The notes beneath the pieces were generated by a model. That model did not search any database, was not told the origin of the DNA, and saw only the letters and a list, made by a program, of their open reading frames with translations. Shown here piece after piece: positions 52,588 through 61,148 of a DNA stretch of 64,000 bases; the stretch's first letter is position 1, and each line of letters opens with the position of its first letter. The position numbers and the translations under genes are program-made. This DNA comes from Wenjunlia vitaminophila DSM 41686 (GTDB lineage Bacteria > Actinomycetota > Actinomycetes > Streptomycetales > Streptomycetaceae), in contig NZ_KB904702.1 of the NCBI RefSeq assembly GCF_000380165.1, positions 62,001 to 126,000 on the forward strand, given 5' to 3'.

Positions 52588-53268
52588 ATGTTGGTGGGAC
52601 GCAAGCTGTGTCAAGCCGCATCGTGTCGAAGTACACGGAATGCAGACGCAGGAGAGACGCCCGGCAGACCTGGCGATGGACGTTCCCTATGCATAACGTG
52701 TCGGGATCGTCTGGTCAATGACCTACTGCACCTACCCGCACTGTACTCCGACTGTAACCGAAATACCGGTCCGGAAGTCGTTCGCGTCATACGGAGGCTT
52801 CCCCGGAAGAGCGCCGCCGCCGAGTCGATGAGCCCGGCTGCCGCCGAGGTACGGTCCGCGATCCGCACGGTTTTAGCGTCCTGGGCCGGCCTCGTCGCCG
52901 AGGAGCGCCACCTCGAACCCCCGGCTCGGGACATCCCAGCGCTCGCCCGGTTCCTGTGTCAGCACGTCAAGTGGCTTGCCCGCCACCCCGCCGCGGGTGA
53001 GCTGGTCGACGAGATCCGGGAGCTCACGCGGAACGCGCGCAGCATCGCCTACCCGAACAGCGTCCGACGAGTGACCCTTGGCTGCTGCCCGGACTGTGAA
53101 GGGGAGTTGGTCGCCCTCATACGCCCTCGGGATGATTTCCTTCCCTCCGAAATCGTCTGCACCACTTCCCCCAGCCACACGTGGCCGGTCACCTGCTGGA
53201 CGACGCTCGCCCGCCAGATCCGAGGAAGCCAGGCACAAGGAAGCAAGGAGAAGGTGCTTGAACCATGA
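52588..53268 (+). CDS. Cysteine-rich hypothetical protein of mobile-element type
   Basis: 226 aa from ATG 52588, with GGAGG 4 nt upstream; the frame is open from 52330 but earlier starts lack a site. CRSTRNA...CITCRDRLVNDLLH near the N-terminus and LGCCPDCEGELVALI near the C-terminus give two CxxC-type metal sites around a helical middle. Proteins of this layout, paired with a small HTH protein, are frequent in actinomycete phages and integrative elements. Function unknown. The next gene starts within its last codons. Confidence 0.65.
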   Translation: MLVGRKLCQAASCRSTRNADAGETPGRPGDGRSLCITCRDRLVNDLLHLPALYSDCNRNTGPEVVRVIRRLPRKSAAAESMSPAAAEVRSAIRTVLASWAGLVAEERHLEPPARDIPALARFLCQHVKWLARHPAAGELVDEIRELTRNARSIAYPNSVRRVTLGCCPDCEGELVALIRPRDDFLPSEIVCTTSPSHTWPVTCWTTLARQIRGSQAQGSKEKVLEP

Positions 53269-53449
53269 CACCGCGGTGACCGGCCTGACAGCCGATGACA
53301 TCGCCACCGTCTGGCGCATTCCCAAAGGCACCATCTACCGCTACGCCCACAAGTACCAATGGCGCCGTTACACCCATACTGGCCGTGCTTACTACCATCC
53401 CGATGATGTCACCGCCACCCTTGACGCTCTGGCCAAGGGGCGGCACTAG
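53258..53449 (+). CDS. Small HTH DNA-binding protein (excisionase-like)
   Basis: 63 aa from TTG 53258, chosen for AAGGAG 7 nt upstream; GTG 53276 is an alternative. TADDIATVWRIPKGTIYRYA then HKYQWRRYTHTGRAYYHPDD form a MerR/excisionase-type HTH with wing. It overlaps the cysteine-rich gene by 11 nt and is probably translated with it. Confidence 0.7.
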   Translation: MNHDTAVTGLTADDIATVWRIPKGTIYRYAHKYQWRRYTHTGRAYYHPDDVTATLDALAKGRH

Positions 53450-53925
53450 CACCCGCGTCACCATATTCGGGCGCGATGCGCGGCCGGATGTCGGGTAAAC
53501 CGTCGGTGGCCTGCTTCCGCACATGGGAACCGCATTCCCTTCTCACCGGTCGGCTTCCGGCCCCAACGATCCGTTCCGGTGGGTGTGTTCCCGCGGTGGG
53601 CGGCAACGCGGCCCGTGGATAGTGAGTTCGGGGAACCAGGGCTCGGGGGCGGTTGGCCCACGGCGGCAGCGCTCGGCGATGGCCGGGCCGCCAGCGCCTC
53701 CGGCCAGTGCGCCGCGACTTCGACCTGCCCGCGCGTACCGCCTCCGGGACGCCTCCCCCCGGTGACCTGCGTGATCGTCACGTTCGCCGCGCATCTCCAG
53801 CGCCGTCCGAGCCCGCCCCGTCCCCGGCGTCCCCCAGCCACGAGCAGCCTTTCCCCTGTCCACAGGGCACTGGGACCACCGGCCAACCTGACTGTGGCCA
53901 AACAAGGTTGACGGATCAACGACCC

Positions 53926-53955
53926 TTGACAATCGGGCGGTGAAGAATCTATACA
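53926..53955 (+). promoter_or_regulatory. Strong sigma70/HrdB-type promoter
   Basis: TTGACA (53926-53931), 18-nt spacer, TATACA (53950-53955), with an overlapping TATAAT at 53956-53961. AT-rich for this genome. No plausible ORF begins within 60 nt. Confidence 0.65.
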
Positions 53956-53974
53956 TATAATAGTGACCTAGTTT

Positions 53975-54007
53975 CCGCCCTCATGCCGCTGGCATAGTTC
54001 CGGGCGG
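53975..54007 (+). ncRNA. Candidate structured RNA: nested hairpin downstream of a strong promoter
   Basis: CCGCCC (53975-53980) pairs with GGGCGG (54002-54007), and within it ATGCC (53983-53987) pairs with GGCAT (53991-53995). It begins about 10-15 nt after the expected start site of the promoter at 53926. Could be a small RNA, an attenuator or a short terminator. Confidence 0.4.
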
Positions 54008-54737
54008 CTGGATCACGCGCCGTGGAGCCGGCGCTTCCCACAGTCGCGGCCCGAGTGGTCGGTCACATCAGGGACCACTCCTCGGAGGAATCCCGGCTGA
54101 CTGGTCGACACATCGGGGACACCCGTCGGGCCGGGTGCGCGCGGATCCTGCGGAAGCCGTTCACCCCGCGTCCGCGGCGGCCCCTCCGAAACGGGACCCC
54201 GTCCCCTGCTCACCCTCGCGTTCGCCGGCAGCACGCCGGTGGGCCCACACGGCCGAGGAGTCGGTCGAACGTGGCGCGAGGTGCCCGACAAGTGCTCTCC
54301 CTCGCGGGGTCCCCCTCAGCGCGGGGAGGGCGTGTCGCCCCGCCCCATGCGGAAACGTTTCAACACTTCCGTCGAGCGGCCGAGGCACCACCGGACTTCC
54401 CACCACACCGGGCCCCGCACCCCACGGTCTCGTGCGGCACCGCACGATCCGCGACCGAACGCCCGCGGAGGTCCCGGGACCGCCGATCGAGCACCACCTG
54501 ACGGCCGGTCCCCACCACACACACCCGCCGTGCACCTCGACGGCAGCAGCAGTTCGACAACTGGCGACATCGGAATGAGGAAAAGAACACGGCACCTACC
54601 CGAGCCCGCCCCTGGAAGTGCGCCGTGGCAGCGGCGTCACGGCTGATCCTGCGGTGATCCAACCGGGCCGCATCGGGAGACTGCGAGAACTATCCGCACG
54701 TACACAAGGCAGACTCTAGAGAAAGTAGATTCTTGAC

Positions 54738-55805
54738 ATGCCAAGGCTATGCAAGCCGTCGGTGAGTGTGCCGGAATACGTCATCACCATGGAAGAGACC
54801 CTCGAATTCGCCAAGAGAGTACACGCCGGAAAGCCGCAGCTTCCTCTGGCACTCCGGTTGATCCAGAACACGGGGGTGCGGAAGCGGCACATCGTGCAGC
54901 CCATCGAGAAGACTCTCCAGCACCCGGGGTTCGAGGAACGCAACCGCATCTACGAGGTCGAGTCCAAGAAGCGGTGCCCGGAGGTCATCGAAGGAGCGCT
55001 GGCGAACGCCAGCCTGTCGGCACAGGACATCGACGCGATCATCTACGTGTCGTGCACCGGGTTCCTGATGCCGTCGCTGACCGCATGGCTGATCAACACC
55101 ATGGGTTTTCGCTCCAACACCCGGCAGATCCCCATCGCCCAGTTGGGCTGCGCGGCGGGCGGCGCGGCCATCAACCGCGCCCACGACTTCTGCACGGCCT
55201 ACCCCGGCAGCAATGTACTGATCGTCTCGTGCGAGCTGTGCTCACTGTGTTACCAGCCCGAGGACGACGGTGTGGGCTCGCTGCTGTCCGACGGGTTGTT
55301 CGGTGACGCGGTCGCGGCGGCCGTGGTGCGGGGCAGCGGTGGCACCGGCGTGGCGTTGGAGCGCAACGCCTCGTACCTCATTCCTCACACCGAGGAATGG
55401 ATCTCCTACGCCGTGCGGGACACCGGATTCCACTTCCAGCTCGATCGCCGGGTGCCCGGGACGATGGAACCGCTGGCACCGGTGTTGCGTGATCTCGCCA
55501 CGGACCACGGCTGGGACATCGGCAACCTCGACTTCTACATCATCCATGCCGGCGGCCCGCGGATCCTCGGCGACCTCAGCAAGTTCCTCGATGTCGACCT
55601 CAAGATGTTCCGCCACAGTTGGGCGACCCTGACCGAGTACGGCAACATCGCCAGCGCGGTCGTACTCGACGCGCTGCGCCGGCTGTTCGAGGAGGACGCG
55701 CCGATGGCGGGGGCCACCGGCGTGATCGCGGGATTTGGTCCCGGCATCACCGCCGAGATGGCGGTGGGCACGTGGACCGTCGAATCGCCGGAGAAAGTGG
55801 GCTGA
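54738..55805 (+). CDS. rppA: Type III polyketide synthase, 1,3,6,8-tetrahydroxynaphthalene synthase
   Basis: 355 aa from ATG 54738 (MPRLCKPSVSVPEYVITMEE). Catalytic triad at the positions known for RppA: Cys138 (QLGCAAGGAAINRAHDF), His270 (IIHAGGPRIL) and Asn303 (EYGNIASAVVL). The GFGPGITAE loop closes the C-terminus. RppA condenses five malonyl-CoA to tetrahydroxynaphthalene (THN). It leads a co-directional set (cupin, aminotransferase, methyltransferase, prenyltransferase), so THN is the expected core of a meroterpenoid. Confidence 0.95.
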   Translation: MPRLCKPSVSVPEYVITMEETLEFAKRVHAGKPQLPLALRLIQNTGVRKRHIVQPIEKTLQHPGFEERNRIYEVESKKRCPEVIEGALANASLSAQDIDAIIYVSCTGFLMPSLTAWLINTMGFRSNTRQIPIAQLGCAAGGAAINRAHDFCTAYPGSNVLIVSCELCSLCYQPEDDGVGSLLSDGLFGDAVAAAVVRGSGGTGVALERNASYLIPHTEEWISYAVRDTGFHFQLDRRVPGTMEPLAPVLRDLATDHGWDIGNLDFYIIHAGGPRILGDLSKFLDVDLKMFRHSWATLTEYGNIASAVVLDALRRLFEEDAPMAGATGVIAGFGPGITAEMAVGTWTVESPEKVG

Positions 55806-55871
55806 TTCCAACGGGGGCATCGCCACCCCACTTGAGTGAGATCCCGCACCGACGACAGGGAAGCGAATCGC

Positions 55872-56429
55872 ATGAGCGGCCTTATTGTCCCGTCCGGTCA
55901 CGGCCGAAAGCTGGTCACCGACAAACAGGAGGTCACGTTCAAGGTCACCGCGGCGGACGGGTCCGTCATATCGGTCTTCGAGGTGGTGGTTCCTCCCGGA
56001 TTCGACGTCGGGGCCCACACCCATCACCGCTCGCAGGAGTTCTTCTACGTGCTGGAAGGAGAACTGGACCTGCTCGCGTTCGAACCGACCAAGCGCACCG
56101 AGGAGCGTTGGCAGGACTGGGAGTCGCCCGACGGGGACCGGGTGGTCCGCGCGGGCGCCGGTAGCTGCATGTTCGTCCCCGCAGGAACACCGCACGCGTT
56201 CAGGAACGCCACCGACAAGCCGGCGCGGATGCTCTTCCAGAGCTACCCGTCACCCGACCACGAGCGTTACTTCGAGGAGATCTGCGAGATCTTCTCGGCG
56301 GGTGGCTCGGTTGATCCCGACGCGGTGCAGCGGATGCGCGACCGCTATGACATCAGTCAGATCACGCCGCTTCGGTACGAGCCACCCATTCCCTCAACGT
56401 CCCATCGAGCACCGGAACGTGAGGCGTAG
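55872..56429 (+). CDS. MomA-like cupin monooxygenase (THN to flaviolin)
   Basis: 185 aa from ATG 55872. Cupin motif 1 GAHTHHRSQEFFYVLEGELD and motif 2 PAGTPHAFRN hold the metal-binding His and Glu residues. MomA, found next to rppA in Streptomyces, oxidises THN to the quinone flaviolin, and position and fold fit that here. About 66 nt after rppA. Confidence 0.85.
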   Translation: MSGLIVPSGHGRKLVTDKQEVTFKVTAADGSVISVFEVVVPPGFDVGAHTHHRSQEFFYVLEGELDLLAFEPTKRTEERWQDWESPDGDRVVRAGAGSCMFVPAGTPHAFRNATDKPARMLFQSYPSPDHERYFEEICEIFSAGGSVDPDAVQRMRDRYDISQITPLRYEPPIPSTSHRAPEREA

Positions 56430-56444
56430 CGAAAGGTGACCACG

Positions 56445-57602
56445 ATGGACACGATTCCCCTGGTCCACGCCAGCTTGGGCGAACAGGAGCTGGCAGCCGT
56501 CGCGGAGGTGTTCTCGTCGGGCTGGCCGGCTGGTCAGGGCCCGAGGGGGAAGGCGCTGGAGTCGGAGCTGGCCAAACGTTACGGCGTTGGCGACGCGGTG
56601 GCGGTGAGCAACTGCGGCGCCGCACTCCACCTGGCCCTGCTGGCGCTCGGCGTCAGACCGGGCGACGAGGTGATCGTCGCCGACTACACGTTCCCGGCTC
56701 CCGCCCACGCGGTGCGGTACGTCGGTGGCGTCCCGGTCTTCGCCGACGTGCTTCCCGACACCGGCACCGTGGACCCCCAGGCGGTGGCGGCCCTGGTGGG
56801 GCCGCGAACGGTCGGTGTGATCGCGGTGGACACCCTGGGCCTGCCCGCCGACTACGCCGAGCTGAAGTCGATCACGGACCGCCACGGACTCTTCCTCATC
56901 GAGGACGCCGCCTGTTCGGTCGGCGCGACGTACCAGGGCCGCGAGGCGGGCGCGCTGGCTCCGGTCGCCTGTCTGTCCTTCCACGGGCGCAAGGGGGCCA
57001 CCAGCGGTGAGGGCGGGGCCCTGCTCACCGCCGATCCGGCACTGGGGGCGGACGCAAGGGTCCGGTCGTCCTTCGGGATCGGGAGCATCTTCGACCAGGC
57101 GCAGGTCGTGGGCCTGCCGATACCGGTGTTCACCGAGGTCGGCTACAACTACAAGCTGTCGGACATCGCCGCGGCGATATTGCAGGTGCAGATGGGTCGG
57201 ATCGGCGAGCTGCTGGACCGCCGGCGCGCCGTCGCCGCGCTCTACGGGGAGATGCTCGGCGACGAGGACCTCGTCACGGTGCCGCACGTGCCGTTGGACC
57301 GGACCCACGCCTGGCAGTCCTACATGGTGACGTTGGACCCGAGCGTGGACCGGGCGGGGGTCGCCGCCGACCTGCGGGCCCAGGGCATCGGCTGCGGGCA
57401 CGGCGCGTGGGCGTGTCACCTGCAGCCCGTGTACGAGACGAAGCAGGCCTGCCCGGTGTCCGCGGACCTCTTCGAACGCAACCTCGCCATCCCCATGCAC
57501 GCCGAGCTCAGCACCAACCAGGTCGAACGAGTCGTGGAGAGCCTGCGTGCCGCGCTTCGAACGCACGCGCGTCCACACGGGGTCCCAGGAGGGGCAGCAT
57601 GA
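56445..57602 (+). CDS. DegT/DnrJ/EryC1-family PLP aminotransferase (Fur3-like)
   Basis: 385 aa from ATG 56445, with AAAGGTGA 5 nt upstream. The internal-aldimine Lys183 lies in SFHGRKGATSGEGG, and Asp154 (LIEDAACSVGA) contacts the PLP ring. Most of the family act on keto-sugars, but no sugar genes are near. In furaquinocin biosynthesis a homologue transaminates the hydroxynaphthoquinone to 8-amino-flaviolin. The same step is inferred here. The stop overlaps the methyltransferase ATG (ATGA). Confidence 0.85.
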   Translation: MDTIPLVHASLGEQELAAVAEVFSSGWPAGQGPRGKALESELAKRYGVGDAVAVSNCGAALHLALLALGVRPGDEVIVADYTFPAPAHAVRYVGGVPVFADVLPDTGTVDPQAVAALVGPRTVGVIAVDTLGLPADYAELKSITDRHGLFLIEDAACSVGATYQGREAGALAPVACLSFHGRKGATSGEGGALLTADPALGADARVRSSFGIGSIFDQAQVVGLPIPVFTEVGYNYKLSDIAAAILQVQMGRIGELLDRRRAVAALYGEMLGDEDLVTVPHVPLDRTHAWQSYMVTLDPSVDRAGVAADLRAQGIGCGHGAWACHLQPVYETKQACPVSADLFERNLAIPMHAELSTNQVERVVESLRAALRTHARPHGVPGGAA

Positions 57603-58597
57603 ACAGCAGCCAACCGACGCCGGATCGGATTATGCAGCTCATCAACGGCTACTGGGCCACCGGCATCCTCGGCGCGGCGGCGAGCCACTCGCTGTTCACC
57701 CACCTCGAGGCAGGCGCCGACACCGCAGAACGGCTGGCCGCCCGGGCCGGGATCTCCGGGCGCGGCGCGCAGACCCTCCTCGACGGGCTCGTCAGCCTGG
57801 GCCTGGTCGAGCTGCGCGACGGCGGTTACCGCAACACCCCCGAGGCAGCCTCCTTCCTGGTCGAGGGCAAGCCCACCTGTCTGAGCAGCTTCGCCAAGCT
57901 CAAGCTGACCCACATGGGCGACCTGGTGGCCCTGCCGGACGTGGTCCGGGCCGGGGGGCCGGTGGAGGACGCGACGGTGGAGGTCGCCGACAACCCCCAC
58001 TGGGAGGAGGTCGTCCCGGCCATAGCGGGCCAGTCGGTGCCCGTGGCGAAGGTCGCCGCCGAGATCCTGGGGCTGGCGGACGCCGGTGAGATCTCGATCC
58101 TCGACGTGGGCGGCGGCTCGGGCATCTACTCGGCGATCTGGCTCGGCCTCAACCCCGCCGCCCGCTCCACCCAGCTCGACTGGGGGCCGATCAACGCGAT
58201 CGCCCGGCGGCTGGTGGCCGAGCGGGGCGTGGCCGACCGGTTCACCTGCGTCGACGGTGACTTCCACACCACCGAGTTCGGCGACGCGGCCTACGACGTG
58301 GCGGTGTACTCCCACATCGCGCACCAGGAGGGGCCGGAGGACAACGTCGCGCTCCTCACCAAGCTCCGGGGCGCCCTCAGGCCCGGCGGCACACTGGTGA
58401 TCTGCGACTTCATCGTGGACGACGACCGGAGCGGCCCGCCCTTCCCGTTGGTCTTCGCCTCGGAAATGCTGCTCAAGAGCAAGCAGGGAGGGACCTGGCG
58501 GCGCGCCGACTACCATGCCTGGCTCCTCAAGGCCGGCTTCGAGGAGGTCTCCTTCCACGCCACGCCGTCGCCCGCCTCACTGGTCATCGCCCGGTAG
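57599..58597 (+). CDS. SAM-dependent O-methyltransferase (family 2, acetylserotonin-type)
   Basis: 332 aa from ATG 57599, with AGGAGG upstream and a 4-nt overlap with the aminotransferase. A dimerisation winged helix (~10-90) precedes the SAM motif ISILDVGGGSGIYSAIWLGL, then DGDFHTTEFGDAAYDVAVYS and LRPGGTLVICDFIVDDD. The catalytic His seen in many plant-type enzymes is not clear. It probably methylates a naphthoquinone hydroxyl or ring carbon. Confidence 0.88.
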   Translation: MNSSQPTPDRIMQLINGYWATGILGAAASHSLFTHLEAGADTAERLAARAGISGRGAQTLLDGLVSLGLVELRDGGYRNTPEAASFLVEGKPTCLSSFAKLKLTHMGDLVALPDVVRAGGPVEDATVEVADNPHWEEVVPAIAGQSVPVAKVAAEILGLADAGEISILDVGGGSGIYSAIWLGLNPAARSTQLDWGPINAIARRLVAERGVADRFTCVDGDFHTTEFGDAAYDVAVYSHIAHQEGPEDNVALLTKLRGALRPGGTLVICDFIVDDDRSGPPFPLVFASEMLLKSKQGGTWRRADYHAWLLKAGFEEVSFHATPSPASLVIAR

Positions 58598-58734
58598 CCA
58601 GCGCGCAGTGTGGACGAGAGCAGGGGCGCCACCCGCCGGACACCGCTCGGGCGATCCGCCCAGTGACGCTCTTGGTGCGTTGCCAAGATCTGTCCTCAAC
58701 CCAACTGACACCAAGACTGACACCAGGAGGACGA

Positions 58735-59649
58735 ATGTCCGGGACCGCTGAGTTGCCGGGTCTCTACACGGCACTTGAGGAATCAGCCCGGTTGCTGGAT
58801 GTGACCTGCTCGCGCGACCGGGTCTGGCCCATCCTCACCGCGTACGGGGACGTTCTCCCGCGGGCGGTGATCGCCTTCCGGGTGGCGACCGGCTCCCGCC
58901 ACGAAGGGGAGCTGGACTGCCGCTTCCTGTCGCTCCCGGGGGACGTTGACCCGTATGCCGTCGCTGTGTCGAACGGCCTCACCGCGGAGACCGACCATCC
59001 CGCCGGCGCCCTGCTCTCCGACATCCAGCAGCGGTGCCCCATCGACAGTTACGGCATCGACTTCGGAGTCGTCGGCGGCTTCAAGAAGACCTGGTCGTTC
59101 TTCCCGGGCGACGACTTCCAGGAGTTGTCGAAGCTCGCCGACATCGCGTCCATGCCGCGCGGCCTCGCCGAGAACGCCGGTTTCTTCGCCCGGTACGGCC
59201 TGGACGACCGGGTGAGCCTGGTCGGGATCGACTACCCGCACAGAACGGTGAACGTGTACTTCGGGGAGCTGCCCCCCGAGTGCCTGGAACCGGAGGCCAT
59301 ACGGTCGATGCACCGCGACCTCGACCTGCCCGAACCGAGCGAGCAGATGCTGGGGCTCAGCCAGGAGTCGTTCGGACTCTACGTCACCCTGAGCTGGGAC
59401 TCGCCGAAGATCAAGCGGATCTCCTTCGGCGTCATGACCCCGGACCCGCAGACGCTCCCGGGGCGGCTCGACCCGAAGATCGAGCACTTCGTGAAGAACG
59501 ATCCGTACGGTGCCGCCGCCCCGAAGGTCGTCTACGTCGCCATGTCGTCGACCGAGGGGGAGTACTACAAGCTCCAGTCGTACTACCGGTGGCGGCCCCG
59601 GATGCTGGACCTCATGCAGGTGTCCGACGACACCGAGGACCCCGCATAG
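58735..59649 (+). CDS. ABBA-fold aromatic prenyltransferase (NphB/CloQ/Fur7 type)
   Basis: 304 aa from ATG 58735, with AGGAGG 4 nt upstream. Start region ALEESARLLDVTCSRDRVWP; YGIDFGVVGGFKKTWSFFPG; NVYFGELPPECLEPEAIRSM; and TEGEYYKLQSYYRWRPRMLD at the C-terminus are typical of soluble, Mg2+-independent or -aided PTases of the CloQ/NphB group, with no DDxxD. NphB and Fur7 attach geranyl diphosphate to THN-derived rings. It is expected to prenylate flaviolin or amino-flaviolin. Confidence 0.9.
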   Translation: MSGTAELPGLYTALEESARLLDVTCSRDRVWPILTAYGDVLPRAVIAFRVATGSRHEGELDCRFLSLPGDVDPYAVAVSNGLTAETDHPAGALLSDIQQRCPIDSYGIDFGVVGGFKKTWSFFPGDDFQELSKLADIASMPRGLAENAGFFARYGLDDRVSLVGIDYPHRTVNVYFGELPPECLEPEAIRSMHRDLDLPEPSEQMLGLSQESFGLYVTLSWDSPKIKRISFGVMTPDPQTLPGRLDPKIEHFVKNDPYGAAAPKVVYVAMSSTEGEYYKLQSYYRWRPRMLDLMQVSDDTEDPA

Positions 59650-59825
59650 CCTCCCGCCCGGTGGTGGGGCTTCGCCGCGGGCACGAGGCCGCCGGGGCGG
59701 TCTCCCCCGCCCGGCCGGGCGGACGCGTGTCGATAGGCCGTTTTGTCACTCATCTCCGGTCGGCTCACCGCCGCCCGGATCACGGAGGTAGGTGACCCGC
59801 CATAGTTACTCGGGAATCGCATCTG

Positions 59826-60416
59826 GTGGAGCTCGTCGACGCGGACGGTGCCGCCACTGGTTCCTGCACGGTCGCCGAGGCGCACACCGCGCCCGGCCGA
59901 CTGCACCGGGCGTTCTCGGTGATGCTGCTGGACGACCTGGGCCGCGTCCTGGTCCAGCAGCGGGCCGCGGAGAAGACCCGGTTCGCGCTGCGTTGGGCCA
60001 ACGCCTGCTGCGGTCACCCGGCACCCGGGGAGACCGTGTACGAGGCCGCCGCCAAGCGGTTGGTCGAGGAGATCGGGGTGCAGGGGGTGACGCTGCACCA
60101 GGCCGGCGTGTACCTGTACCGGGCCGAGGACCCGCAGACCGGCCGGGTCGAGCACGAGTACGACCACGTGCTGGTCGGCCAGGTGCCGGCGGATCCGCGC
60201 CTGCGCCTGGACCCGGCCGAGGTGGCGACCGTCCGTTGGCCCGCACCGGACCGGTTGCGCGTGGACGTGGCCGACAACCCGGACCGCTACGCCCCCTGGC
60301 TGCGCGGTGTGCTCGCGGTGGCCACCGAGGCCGCGGGCCACCTGCCGGGGGCCGCCGCGCTCGCCCTCCCGTCGGCCGACACCACCGCGACCAGCGAGGT
60401 ACACCCCGCCGGCTGA
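59826..60416 (+). CDS. idi: Isopentenyl-diphosphate delta-isomerase, type I
   Basis: 196 aa from GTG 59826. A Nudix fold with LHRAFSVMLLDDLGRVLVQQ, the catalytic Cys in NACCGHPAPGE, the Nudix acidic region AAKRLVEEIGVQG, and EHEYDHVLVGQV with the second catalytic Glu. It equilibrates IPP and DMAPP, feeding the prenyltransferase. The start is doubtful: the ribosome-like GGAGGTAGGTGA ends at 59795, and the codon at the proper distance in frame is ATA (59802). Confidence 0.9.
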   Translation: MELVDADGAATGSCTVAEAHTAPGRLHRAFSVMLLDDLGRVLVQQRAAEKTRFALRWANACCGHPAPGETVYEAAAKRLVEEIGVQGVTLHQAGVYLYRAEDPQTGRVEHEYDHVLVGQVPADPRLRLDPAEVATVRWPAPDRLRVDVADNPDRYAPWLRGVLAVATEAAGHLPGAAALALPSADTTATSEVHPAG

Positions 60417-60533
60417 GCCGGCGGACCACACGACGGCGGCCCCGGCACACGTGCCGGGGCCTGCCGCGGTCGGCCTGGTCGGGCGGAAGGGGTCAGGCCG
60501 CGGGGTCGGGCGTGGCCGGACGCCCGTGCCCGC

Positions 60534-60908
60534 TCAGAAGGAGTGGGGGCCGAAGCGGCCCCAGGCCACGAAGGCGGCGAGGGCGAGCAGGACCGCGGTC
60601 ACCACGAGGGACTGGGTCTCGTGACGGCGGAGGTGGGCGACGAACGCGCCGATCATCAGCAGCACCACACCGACGGCGGCCAGCGGCACCAGAACGGGCG
60701 CGATGTCGAGCGCCGCGGGAAGGATCAGGCCCACCGCGGCCAGGAGCTCCAGGGTGCCGATGGCCTTGATGGCGCCGCTGCTGTAGCCCTCCATGACCGC
60801 CATGCCGGAGGCGACCAGCTTCTCCTTGGACTGGAACAGTTTCATGGCGCCACCGGCCAGGAATACCACGGCCAGTAGTCCCGCAACGATCCACAGGGCG
60901 GTGTCCAT
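60534..60908 (-). CDS. DoxX-like membrane protein
   Basis: 124 aa from ATG 60906-60908, with AGGAG 7 nt upstream. Four hydrophobic helices: LWIVAGLLAVVFLAGGAMKL, AIKAIGTLELLAAVGLILPA, then PVLVPLAAVGVVLLMIGAFV and SLVVTAVLLALAAFVAW. DoxX-like proteins often accompany ECF41 sigma genes and redox enzymes. It diverges from the sigma gene at 61149 and is its likely target. Confidence 0.85.
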   Translation of the reverse strand: MDTALWIVAGLLAVVFLAGGAMKLFQSKEKLVASGMAVMEGYSSGAIKAIGTLELLAAVGLILPAALDIAPVLVPLAAVGVVLLMIGAFVAHLRRHETQSLVVTAVLLALAAFVAWGRFGPHSF

Positions 60909-61028
60909 GAGGGTTCTCCTCGCGAGGGTGTGGGCGACTTCGGTGTCGAAGCCGGAGGCGGTGATCGGGGTCCCTCGGGTGGCGGCCGGGGTGGGGCCGA
61001 CGGGCGAAGCCGATCTTGTCAGCAGTAC

Positions 61029-61055
61029 GACGACGCAATCCCCCGTAATGTGAGG
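61029..61055 (-). promoter_or_regulatory. Candidate ECF41-type promoter for the DoxX-like gene
   Basis: On the minus strand CCTCACA (61055-61049), 16 nt, CGTC (61032-61029) resembles the ECF41 promoter TGTCACA-N16-CGTC with two mismatches in the -35. It lies 120 bp before the DoxX start. Confidence 0.45.
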
Positions 61056-61148
61056 CGGGGTGACGCGCCCGCTCCAGGACGCGCCCGTCCCGGTTGCGGT
61101 CTCGTCGAGTCGGTGACGACAGATGCAACCACGGGAGTTGGCGACACC

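Larger units (their letters stand above)
53450..54737. other. 1.3-kb region without a recognisable protein gene
   Basis: Frames on both strands are Arg/Pro-rich shadows. The notable signals are the promoter at 53926-53955 and the hairpin at 53975-54007. The promoter of the type III PKS gene must lie near its right end; AGACTCTAGAGAAAGTAGA is AT-richer but no clear -35/-10 pair can be fixed. Confidence 0.45.

Noticed and set aside
54022-54501. 159-codon frame downstream of the strong promoter
   Set aside because: Arg/Pro/Ser-rich, no ribosome site, no motif; looks like a GC-driven open frame.
56445-57602. Aminosugar biosynthesis from the DegT aminotransferase
   Set aside because: No nucleotide-sugar or glycosyltransferase genes are nearby; the THN context fits a quinone substrate better.
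59792-60769. GTG at 59792 as the start of a different 325-codon gene
   Set aside because: Its frame is an Arg-rich shadow of idi, and the start is too close to the GGAGG.
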